A DNA stretch of 20,698 nt. It comes from Copromyces sp. CBS 386.78. Its lineage: Eukaryota; Ascomycota; Sordariomycetes; Sordariales; Sordariaceae. The position numbers and the translations under genes are program-made. Within the stretch, counting starts at the first letter, position 1. Every line of letters starts with the position of its first letter. Below, piece after piece: positions 10,676 to 18,253 of this stretch. The notes beneath the pieces are model-generated. The model worked only from the letters and a program-made list of their open reading frames with translations, was not told where the DNA came from and ran no database searches. The stretch is taken from positions 1 to 20,698 of the forward strand of contig MU839321.1 of NCBI GenBank assembly GCA_030685235.1, given 5' to 3'.

Positions 10676-10918
10676 TATTATGGGGCAAGGGCACCGTTAA
10701 ATATAAAGTACAATATATATTATTATACGAAGAGAGCAGGAAGAGGTATACGCTAGCCAAGGCATAATATAGGGCATGAGTATAACCTACTATAGAGTAG
10801 GTCTTGCGTAAGCCTCAATAATATACGGCTAGCCCAGTGCCATGGCAATGGCTATACATATGACAGGGCATTGGCCAATGGCACCAAGGCACAGGGCATG
10901 TAATCTAGCCCTGTGACA
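10676..10918 (-). repeat. 5' LTR of the chromovirus (right copy)
   Basis: This 243-bp LTR pairs with 2520-2762. On the plus strand it begins TATTATGGGGC and ends GCCCTGTGACA, so the outer end keeps the original TG...CA-type terminus. Its outer half (about 10838-10918) keeps many CpA/TpG such as CCATGGCAATGGC and GGCACCAAGGCACAGGGCATG, while the inner half is RIP-mutated. It should contain the promoter for the minus-strand transcript, but I cannot place a TATA box or start site with confidence. Confidence 0.95.
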
Positions 10919-10923
10919 AGGTA
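10919..10923. repeat. Target site duplication of the chromovirus (right copy)
   Basis: AGGTA follows the right LTR directly and matches 2515-2519. It defines the right border of the retrotransposon. Confidence 0.9.
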
Positions 10924-13189
10924 ATACCCTCTTTACTATCCGTACGGCTATTACTATTGTTTTTCGCATTTTAAATAGGTTTATTTCCGCTATTTAATTA
11001 ATTCTGAAATTTATTAGTAAAGTAAGTATATAGGTTTTATATTACCTTAGGAATTTTATTAAATTATTATTATTACTTTTATTACTTTCTTCTTCTTCGT
11101 TATTATTGTTATACTCTTTTTTAATATTTTAATTATTTTATTCCTCTTCTTTATTATCCTCTTCACTATTATTATTACTCTTATTTTTACTTTCTAGACT
11201 ACTTTTAAAAATGAAAGGTTCGTCTTAATTACCTCTTTAGTCCTATAAAATATTAGTATATAATATATATAATTTATATTTTTATTGTAATCTTATTTTA
11301 ATGCCGTGGTTACGTCCGTTATTACTATTTTTACCACTCCTAGCTTTAATACTCTCTTCTTCTTTAATATTTTAATTACCTTCCTTATTACTATTATTCT
11401 CGTAAATAATAGTGTCCGTAGGCCTATTATTACTACGGATTTAATCTTATAAATTATTAATATATATATAAAATTTATATTAATTTATTTAATTCTATAT
11501 TTAATACTAACTTCCTTTTTACTTAATTTAGGAATTATTTACTATATAATTCAGTTTTTAACCCGTTTCCTACTTTAAGTAAAATAATTCCCGCTTTCGG
11601 ATTCTATATAATTAGTAATATAAGACTCTGTCCGGCTAAATTCTAGCTATTTAAAAATTAATATTAGTAAATATATTAAATAAATAAGACTAGGGGTACG
11701 TAAATTTACTTTATTAATTCCTATTATTGTACTTATTTTTATAATATTATTATTATTCTTTCGACTAAATTCGAAATTATATATATTCGCGAATATAATA
11801 TTAAATATACTAAATAATTATTAATATATTAATATCATTATTTAATAATAAATATTATTAATAATTTACGTAAACTTCTTATAAAGTTTAATATACTTTT
11901 GAATTGTAGAAGGAACATTCCTATTTAACCGTTAATAAAAAAACTATATATATATTTCATATATAATAAAAACTTATTTAATTTTGTAATAATAATGCGC
12001 CTTCCGCTAATATCCGTTAATAATAAAATACTTTAGTACGTTAAACCCTATTATAGTTTCTTAATCTTTTATACGTTTTTTATTTAATAATATAATTTTA
12101 AAGTCCGAGCTTAATAAATCTCCGGCATCCGAAATAACTATTTTAAATTAATATATATTTATTACCTATAATAAAAATTGAAGAAGAATATATATTAAAG
12201 TTGTAATCCTATTATATATATCGGTATAGCTAAATTCAGCGTTAATATTAGATTCTAATATTAAATAAAATTGTTAATCGATAAATACCTATATATATAT
12301 TAGAGGACGTTTTACAATAAGCTCTATACGTAAGCCTATGCTTAAATTCGATTTCGTACCTAAATAATATATATTAAGTAAATAAATATGTTTTTATTTT
12401 CATATATATAAAATATAATTTAATATATAAGTTTATAAAGACTTTTATAAGTCGGTTATAATTTATATCATCTTCTATTAATTAGGGAATTGGGCTTGAT
12501 TTATAATTAGTTTTTGAATATAAAATTTATAGAAATACTTTACTACGTACTAAAATACTACTTATATTTCGAAAGGTTGCCACTAATATTATTAATATTA
12601 GTATACTAGGTTATTCAAATTAGTTTGAAATTTAATTCAATTATTTATATCATTATATATTAAAATCTTCAGCTATTAAATTCTCTTCTTTAAAGATATA
12701 TAGGTATATTATATTAAAAAAGATAAGTTAATAGTTATAAGAATATAAATTTTAAAGGTAAAAGGGGGCTTTATAAGAAAAATATAAAGGATAGAGAAGG
12801 AAAGGTAGGAATGTTGAATATTATATAGGTAGGTAATAAAGTAACTGCTTTTATAATATTAGTAAAGTATTTATAGGCTAAAGAAAGGAAGATAGTTAAT
12901 AGACGGAGTATAAATATATAAATATTATATATATTTATAATATAGTAACCTACTTTGAAATTACTACTAAGCTAGCAGCTTTATAGAGATTATTACGCAA
13001 TATATAAAAATATATTAGATTCCTCGAAGTATACGTATTAAGTAAGTATTATAGTAGTATTTAACAATATTAGGATATTAGAAAACGTATTATTTATAAA
13101 ATATAATTTATAACGTATTAATCGTATAATACCTAAAATAAAATATAGATACTTCGTTCTTTATCTAGTTAAAAAAATAAATATAGATA
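10924..13189. other. AT-rich, RIP-decayed DNA without a recognisable gene
   Basis: More than 2 kb of AT-rich sequence with almost no CpA/TpG and dense stops in all frames. It is the continuation of the target into which the chromovirus inserted. Weak repetition is visible between about 11216 and 11500, listed separately. No RNA gene or protein motif was recognised. Confidence 0.7.
11216..11500. repeat. Weak, old tandem-like repeat around an AT-rich core
   Basis: A segment with CCTATAAAATATTAGTATATAA near 11243 resembles CTTATAAATTATTAATATATA near 11446, about 203 bp later, and more faintly the stretch near 2430-2460 on the other side of the retrotransposon. Another shared piece, TTTAATATTTTAATTA, occurs at about 11120 and 11363. 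Spacing is not constant, so this is either a decayed tandem array or chance similarity of AT-rich DNA. Confidence 0.3.
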
Positions 13190-13197
13190 TTACTTAA
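13190..13197. repeat. 8-bp target site duplication of the GC-rich TIR element
   Basis: TTACTTAA at 13190-13197 is repeated exactly at 13931-13938, directly outside termini starting GAGCGACTC. The neighbouring bases differ, so the length is exactly eight. Like the duplication of the smaller element it ends in TTAA. Confidence 0.93.
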
Positions 13198-13380
13198 GAG
13201 CGACTCTACTCGCACCGTCAGAAAACTCTACTCGGACCGTGATCCACTTTTTCCCCCCATACATATCCCTAACCCTGCCGCCCCGTCCCCGTCAATACCA
13301 ATCCTCCTCGTACCGCAACCGCCAAGCTCCCAGATTTCAACCTATTACACATTCTGACCTCTGCACAATACACGTATCGC

Positions 13381-13617
13381 TGACAGCCAGTTACTGACAG
13401 CCGTGACAATCGCTGACAGCCATGACAATCGCTGACAGCCGTGACAGCCGTGACAGCTGTGACAGCCGTGACAGCCGTAATAGTCGTTGATAGTCGCTGA
13501 CAGCCGTGACAGCCGCGACAGTCGCTGACAGCCGTGACAGCCGTGACAGCCGCGACAGTCGCTGACAGCCGTGACAGCCGTGACAGTCGCTGACAGCTGT
13601 GACAGCCGTGACAGTCG
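13381..13617. repeat. Minisatellite of 9/10-bp TGACAGCCG units
   Basis: About 25 units of TGACAGCCG and the variant TGACAGTCGC alternate over 237 bp, with a loose higher-order pattern of two or three 9-mers followed by a 10-mer. One block near 13477-13500 reads CCGTAATAGTCGTTGATAG, where TGACAG has become TAATAG and TGATAG, a RIP-like C-to-T and G-to-A pattern. The repeat is the bulk of the element's interior. Its role, if any, is unknown; transposase-binding subterminal repeats or plain slippage are both possible. Confidence 0.93.
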
Positions 13618-13642
13618 CTCAATTGATCGCTCAATTGAGCGA
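13615..13642. repeat. Duplicated TCGCTCAATTGA with a 16-bp perfect palindrome
   Basis: TCGCTCAATTGA occurs at 13615-13626 and again at 13627-13638. The second copy runs into TCGCTCAATTGAGCGA (13627-13642), which equals its own reverse complement. A perfect dyad inside the element could form a small hairpin or bind a dimeric protein; no function is shown. Confidence 0.9.
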
Positions 13643-13652
13643 CGAGCGATGT

Positions 13653-13727
13653 GCGACCGTGCGACCGTGCGATATGCGACCGTGCCGCTAAGTGCCCTGT
13701 AAAGTGCCCTGTAAAATGCCCTGTAAA
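13653..13727. repeat. GCGACCGT cluster and three 12-bp GTGCCCTGTAAA units
   Basis: GCGACCGT occurs at 13653-13660, 13661-13668 and 13676-13683; its ACCGT core is the same as in the TIR boxes TCGSACCGT. Directly after come three tandem 12-mers (13692-13703, 13704-13715, 13716-13727), the last starting with A instead of G. Together with the minisatellite, these make most of the interior repetitive on a 8-12-bp scale. Confidence 0.88.
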
Positions 13728-13938
13728 GTGCGATATGGGGGTGCACATCTGAGCTGGGCACTGCGGTCTGATGTCACGCATGAAAGAATGGTAATGCCCA
13801 GATTTCTGAGCGAAATTTTCGAAAGAATACATGTGACATCTGTGGCCGCGCGAGGGTTAGGGATATATGTGAGGAAAAAAGTGGATCACGGTCCGAGTAG
13901 AGTTTTCTGACGGTGCGAGTAGAGTCGCTCTTACTTAA

Positions 13939-14010
13939 TATTATCTTACCTTTCGTATTCGGATATAAATTAAAAAAAGAAATAATAGTAAACTTGTAGG
14001 GAATATATAG
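13939..14010. other. Flank between the GC-rich element and the tandem array
   Basis: A short AT-rich piece ending GGGAATATATAG resembles the tail of the array units that follow (ATATATAG before GCGGCCG), so it may be a broken first unit interrupted by the element's insertion. No gene is visible. Confidence 0.4.
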
Positions 14011-15040
14011 GCAGCCGTAGCTATAAATTAATAATATAGATAAGGATTAAAATCTAATAAATATTTACTATTCCACTAACCGGTTTCATTCTTCCTATAT
14101 TAAACATATAACGATAATAAATATATATATATATACCTTCTCAACTAAATTAACCTTATTAATCGGTAGGCGCTATTATACGATAGTATTATTAAAGTAT
14201 AAGAATTCCGAACTAGACTTTATCCGGCTAAATCTCTCCCTTAATATTATTATTATTATTATAAATTAAAACGATTGTATTTAATGTAAGGAAGAAGAAA
14301 AAAAGTATAATATATAAGCGGCCGTAACTATAAATTAATAATATAAACAAGGATTCAAAAAATTAGAAGGTAATAAATATTTACTATTCTATTCGCCGGT
14401 TTCAATCCTTATATATTAAATATATAACAATAACTAATATATAAACATATCCTTTAATATTTACCTAATTATTATAAATTAAAACGACTATATTCAATAT
14501 AAGGAAGAAGAAAAAAGTATAATATATAGGCGGCCGCAACTATAAATTAATAATGTAGATAGGAATTTAAAAAACTAATAAATATTTACTATTCTATTCG
14601 CCGGTTTTAGTCCTCATATATTAAATATATAATAATAATTAATATATAAATATATACTTTAATATTTACTTAGGTATTATAAATTAAAACGATTATATTT
14701 AATGTAAAGAAGAAGAAAAAAAGTATAATATATAGGCGGCCGTAATTATAAATTAATAATGTAAATAAGGATTTAAAAAACTAGTAAATATTTACTATTC
14801 TACTCGCTAATTTCAATTTTTATAAGTTAAATATATAATAATAACCAATATATAAATATATACCTTAATATTTACCTAGCTAAATTAACTCTATTAATCG
14901 GTAAGCACTATTATACAATAGTATTATTAAAATATAAAAGCTCCGAACTAGACTTTATTTAGTTAAATCTCTCCTTTAATATTATTATTATTATTATCGA
15001 TTAATATAATTATACTCAATATAAGAAAGAAGAAAAAAAA
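14011..15040 (+). repeat. Four-copy tandem array, units of about 307, 212, 206 and 305 bp
   Basis: Units start at GCRGCCGTARCTATAAATTA-like sequence at 14011, 14318, 14530 and 14736, and end with GAAGAAGAAAAAAAGTATAATATATAG. The first and last contain an extra piece of about 96 bp (CTATTAATCGGTARGCRCTATTATA through GAACTAGACTTTAT to AAATCTCTCCYTTAATATT), while the two middle units lack it. Differences between copies are mainly transitions. Each unit also carries TAAATATTTACTATTC and, in three, CGCCGGTTT. No coding capacity is evident; it is satellite-like or a tandemly multiplied transposon fragment. Confidence 0.9.
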
Positions 15041-15043
15041 TAT

Positions 15044-15048
15044 AAAAA
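15044..15048 (-). terminator. RNA polymerase III T5 terminator
   Basis: On the minus strand five T residues (plus-strand AAAAA) lie three bases past the discriminator base of the tRNA relic. A short T-run just after the mature 3' end is the usual stop signal for pol III tRNA transcription. Confidence 0.5.
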
Positions 15049-15051
15049 GAT

Positions 15052-15198
15052 TAGTCCTAGTAGGGTTTGAACTTATAACTTTTAGGAATAATCTATAAGT
15101 TATTAATTATATTAATAAGTATATTATAAAGTATATTTAAGCGATAAAAAATTATTTAAAATTTAACTTTAATATTCTAATTACTAAATTATAGGATT
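15052..15198 (-). pseudogene. RIP-mutated, probably intron-containing tRNA gene relic
   Basis: On the minus strand AATCCTA (15192-15198) can pair with TAGGACT (15053-15059) as acceptor stem with one A-C mismatch. The 5' half continues TA, ATTT, AGTAATTA, GAAT: a 4-bp D-stem closes and the D-loop has the canonical layout with both G18 and G19 read as A. This is a TAGCTCAGTGGTTAGAGC-type A box changed only by C-to-T and G-to-A. The 3' half has a T-loop TTCAAAC with stem ATAAG/CCTAC (two A-C mismatches) and a 5-base variable loop. TTAAA and CCTAA fit an anticodon stem in which two original G-C pairs became A-C. Between the halves lie about 70 extra bases, so an intron is inferred. The anticodon is altered and the amino acid is not assigned. 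A tRNA-derived SINE head is the alternative. Confidence 0.6.
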
Positions 15199-15652
15199 AG
15201 CGCTATTATTAGAAAATAGGACTATTAACCTTCTATATAAACGGCGATTAATAGCGGGTAATATTAAAGGCGACCGCCGGGGAAGATAAAAATAAAAATA
15301 AGACTATAAATCGCTTTACTTTAATATACCTATATTTTATAATAATTCTTAGATATAAATTAACTATTATCTCCTTACTTTTACCCTAGACTCTTTTTAA
15401 AAATAATAACTAATCCGGATATAAAGCGATAGCCCGCTCCATTTTAAATTAATTGCATCTCTTTTCGAATAAAAAACCAAATAAAGTATTAATTAAATAC
15501 ATTACTTATAAGAACATATATATATAAAATATATAAATATTTATTTACTATATAGATATATTATAAAAAACTTATAACTCTATTAGGAAAAATACGAAAA
15601 ATAAAGTATAAAAAGGTACCTGTAATAGTACTTTCTACGAAGGTACGAAAAA
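15199..15652. other. AT-rich DNA, no gene seen
   Basis: A slightly less depleted segment around 15230-15290 contains CGGCGATTAATAGCGGG and GGCGACCGCCGGGG. Otherwise it is AT-rich with dense stops. I see no motif, RNA gene or repeat that I can name. Confidence 0.6.
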
Positions 15653-16075
15653 CTATATTAATAAATCAAGGTCCTCCAAATCTTCCTCCTTCACTTTTAT
15701 TGGCCACGGCTCCCTCTCGTCTAATAAATACTTATCCGAATTTTTACCGTTTATTACCTTCCGTCTCTTTACTACTTTCTCCTTATTTCTTTTCTACCTC
15801 TTTATACCTTTTCCCTTCCCTTTATCTTTACCCGAATTCGAATTAAATAATATATTTATATTATCTAAATTTATTAATATATTAGAATTATCCGAATCTA
15901 AGAGAACTATTTTCAATATATATATAATATATACTTTTCGAAGCTTAGCCTTTATACTCTTATTAATTTACTTCCGAACGATAAACCCCCAATCGATCCC
16001 ATTATTAATTTACGCGAATATATTTTTTATTATATACGTATAATTATTTCGCTCTTGCCTTCCAATTTTCTAACC
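15653..16075 (-). pseudogene. C-terminal fragment of an unidentified protein gene
   Basis: On the minus strand a frame from codon 15896-15898 to the stop TAG at 15653-15655 runs 82 codons with only one internal stop (15794-15796), far fewer than expected in such AT-rich DNA. It encodes an Asp/Ser/Asn-rich start, a Gly-Lys run, a basic patch KVVKRRKV and an acidic tail EPWPIKVKEEDLEDLDLL. The same frame extends upstream to about 16075 with about three more stops, reading KNIFA and INNGIDWGFIVRK. The basic-plus-acidic tail would fit a DNA-binding or transposase-like protein, but I do not recognise the family. It keeps some CpA/TpG (GTGGCCAATAAAAGTGAAGG), so RIP was incomplete here. Confidence 0.45.
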
Positions 16076-16845
16076 CGCTTTTCTAAATTGTTAATCTTCT
16101 ATTTATATAATTTATTAAAAAACGCTTTAATCTTCTTATTATATTTTACGAAGAAATTTTATAATTCTATTAAAGTAATATAACTTTTAATGAAAGAAGT
16201 ATCTAATATATCTAATTAGGTGCTTAGAAAGGAAATAGGAGCGGCTAGACCCTCTTCGATTTTATAAATTTTACCCGCCTTTATAAATAACCGGTTTTCT
16301 ATTAATATAATTTATAAAAAAATTCTTTATTCGTTACGTTATTTATTGCGTAGAAGAAGCTAGGTACTTAATATTATAATAATAAACGGACTCTCGCTAG
16401 TCTTACTAATATTGGATTCAATTATTACTATTTTAATATTAGCGGTTCAATGGGTAGCTAGAATTATTACAGAATTATATTACTTACGGGAATAAATTAT
16501 TAGAGGGTTTTCGTTATTAGTAATATATTTTAATATTTATATAAATACTATATAAAATTAGAAAGTTATAAAGAGGCTTAATAAATAAAAATAGGTAAAA
16601 AAGTAGTAGGTAAATAAGTAGAAGTATAAATAAATGAATTATAAGAATATAAAAACGTTAAAAGGAATGTAGTATATTTTATAATATTAATCTTCTATTA
16701 AAATAAATTGGATTACAATTTTTTTTTATTTAATTATTAACGTAAATTATTAAATAATAACTTTATTTTGTTCTATAGAAGTATTAAAATAATATAGCGT
16801 TTTATAAAAAAAGAATATTATATTATTACGGTCATATATAGCGGA
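16076..16845. other. AT-rich DNA, possible upstream part of the fragment
   Basis: Minus-strand pieces such as NNLEKRVRKLEGKSE (about 16045-16095) suggest a short coiled-coil-like segment, but in a different frame from the fragment at 15653-16075, so continuity needs a frameshift. Further right (16400-16845) no frame is convincing. No RNA gene or repeat was recognised. Confidence 0.4.
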
Positions 16846-17600
16846 CATATAATCGTTTCTTTTTATTTTCAATATTACAATTATAATTAGCTAGCAAATA
16901 CAAACCTTATATATCCTATATATAAAATATTAGGAAATTTCCGATTGGAATTCGGGAGCCCTAGTCAGCGAAGGAGTTTAGATTACCGATTGCGAGGGTA
17001 TAGTATTAAAGTAAGTAAGTATACGTAAATTAAACAGATATATAGTCTTTTTTATTTATTTTCAATATTATAATCCCAGCTAGCTAGTAAACGTAAGCTT
17101 TATATATTTTATATATAAAACGTTAAGAAATTTCCGATTAGAATTCAGGAGCCCGGCGGAAGAGTCTAGACTGCCGACCGCAAAAGTATAGTACTAAAGT
17201 ACTTCTAAATATACGTAAATTAAATAAATATATTATCTTTTCTTTTTATTTGAAATATTATAATCCCGGCTAGCTAGTAAACGCAGACTTTATATATCCT
17301 ATATATAAAATATTAGGAAATTTCCGATTAGAATTCGGGAGCCCGGCGGAGGAGTCTAGACTACCGATTGCGAGGGTATAGTACTAAAGTAAGTATATAT
17401 AAATTGAATAAATATATTATCTTTTCTTTTTATTTTTAATATTATAATCCCGGCTAGTTAGTAAATATAGACCTTATATATCCTATATATAAAATATTAA
17501 GAAGTTTCTAATTGGAATTCGGGAGCCCGGTAGAGGAATTTAAACTATTGACTACGAGGGTATAGTATTAAAATAAATATACGTAATTGAAAATTAGAAA
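16846..17600 (+). repeat. Four-copy tandem array, period about 184-193 bp
   Basis: Four units are aligned on TAGCTAGYAAA-type anchors at 16888, 17081, 17271 and 17455, giving steps of 193, 190 and 184 bp. Each unit has TTTTATTT-AATATTATAATCCC, the dyad TATATATCCTATATATAA (or with TTTT in the centre), TTCCGATTGGAATTCGGGAG and a GAGGGTATAGTACTAAAGTA tail. Differences are largely transitions. A diverged fifth copy lies at 17903-17985. No coding capacity; the repeated dyad and near-nucleosomal period are the notable properties. Confidence 0.9.
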
Positions 17601-17902
17601 AGAAAAGTATAATTATTGTAATTTATTCGATTCTAATTATTATTATAAAATACTATTATTAGAATATAAAAGAGGAAGGCTTATATTAAGGATTTTAATA
17701 ATACCTAATTTATATTACCTTATATACCGCCTTCGCTTAGTTTGTTACGGCATATACAAGCGCTATATAACCGCTACTATATAAAAAAAAAAAAGGAATC
17801 CGTATCCGGGAGAGAAATATAGAAAACGATTACTATTTATAATTAAAGAGGACCTTCTAAAGCTAACAATTAATTCTTCTAATTTTAATAATACTTTTAA
17901 CC
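17601..17902. other. AT-rich spacer, no supported gene
   Basis: A 65-codon plus-strand frame (17587-17784) exists, but it starts in the array's last unit, encodes mainly Tyr, Ile, Leu, Lys and Arg as AT-rich DNA does by chance, and shows no family motif. A 12-base A run ends it. I see no RNA gene. Confidence 0.55.
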
Positions 17903-17985
17903 TTCGTAGGTAGCTTATATATATTTAATATATAAAATAATAAAAAGTATCCGATTGGAATTCCGGAACCTATCGACGAAGGCGT
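17903..17985 (+). repeat. Diverged partial copy of the 190-bp unit
   Basis: GTAGGTAGCTTATATATATTT, then AATATATAAAATAATAAAAA, then GTATCCGATTGGAATTCCGG-AACC match the central part of the upstream array unit in the same order. The match stops near CGACGAAGGCG. It shows that the array was once longer or that the unit is dispersed. Confidence 0.7.
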
Positions 17986-18253
17986 TCTTTTAAGTAGAGT
18001 AATTTTAGACAAAATACGCTAGACTTTTTTATAAACGGTTAATACAATATATTAAAGGCTATTTATTATGTTTTACAAGCGGCTTCTAATTGTAGATTAA
18101 TTATAAGCCCGCTTAAGTTCGCCGGCTATTATTTAATTTCTTAGTTATATTAAGATAATTAATTAATATAAGCGGGTATATTCTATTTAAATTTAAATTA
18201 ACGATAATCCTTCCCTAAGAAAAAGTAATAAGTATTTATTTTATATAGTTTAG
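17986..18253. other. AT-rich spacer, nothing recognised
   Basis: No repeat unit, RNA gene or credible frame was found in this interval between the two arrays. GC is slightly higher near 18090-18125 (GCCCGCTTAAGTTCGCCGGC). Confidence 0.6.

Larger units (their letters stand above)
2520..10918 (-). mobile_element. Complete RIP-inactivated Ty3/gypsy chromovirus
   Basis: A full-length LTR retrotransposon lies on the minus strand, bounded by two 243-bp LTRs and a 5-bp target duplication AGGTA (2515-2519 and 10919-10923). Reading from the 5' LTR at the right, relics appear in the order gag with zinc knuckle, aspartic protease, reverse transcriptase, RNase H, integrase and chromodomain. That is the order of the Ty3/gypsy superfamily, and the terminal chromodomain places it among the chromoviruses. 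Internal length is about 7.9 kb, or about 7.5 kb without the nested 413-bp element. Every domain carries stops and Cys/His to Tyr changes expected from CpA-to-TpA mutation, so it cannot encode working proteins. The intact LTR pair and target duplication show it is still one structural unit. Confidence 0.95.
13198..13930. mobile_element. 733-bp GC-rich non-autonomous TIR element
   Basis: Inverted repeats of about 78 bp bound this element (13198-13275 and 13854-13930). They begin GAGCGACTCTACTCGCACCG and match nearly perfectly for the first 50 bases. Each holds two direct copies of ACTCTACTCGSACCGT, 22 bp apart, the outer with C and the inner with G. The inverted repeats end in CCCTAACCC / GGGTTAGGG. 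The interior is GC-rich with abundant CpA/TpG, against AT-rich flanks, and consists of short tandem repeats and palindromes. It encodes no transposase. Long minus-strand frames (13269-13832 and 13345-13761) arise only because the 9-bp repeat lacks stops. The terminus design and 8-bp duplication link it to the 413-bp element at 5428-5840. Confidence 0.93.

Noticed and set aside
10551..10760. 69-codon minus-strand frame across the 5' LTR border
   Set aside because: It spans the LTR and leader, which are non-coding in this element class, and shows no motif.
13269..13832. 187-codon minus-strand frame in the GC-rich element, and an overlapping 138-codon frame at 13345-13761
   Set aside because: Both are produced by the stop-free TGACAGCCG repeat, which stays open in more than one frame at once. 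The proteins are simple repeats, have no domain, and cover the inverted repeat.
13267..13862. Internal telomere or telomere-healing site
   Set aside because: Only 1.5 TTAGGG units are present, in mirrored positions of an inverted repeat, so they belong to the element and are not a telomeric array.
13692..13910. 72-codon plus-strand frame
   Set aside because: It starts in the 12-bp tandem units and runs through the right inverted repeat. It has no family motif and is explained by the GC-rich composition.
14011..15040. tRNA-like B box (CCGGTTTCAATCC) in the tandem array units
   Set aside because: It has one base too many for a pol III B box, is not conserved in all four units, and has no matching A box or acceptor stem.
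17587..17784. 65-codon plus-strand frame
   Set aside because: It begins in the tail of a tandem array unit, has AT-driven composition, and shows no recognisable motif.
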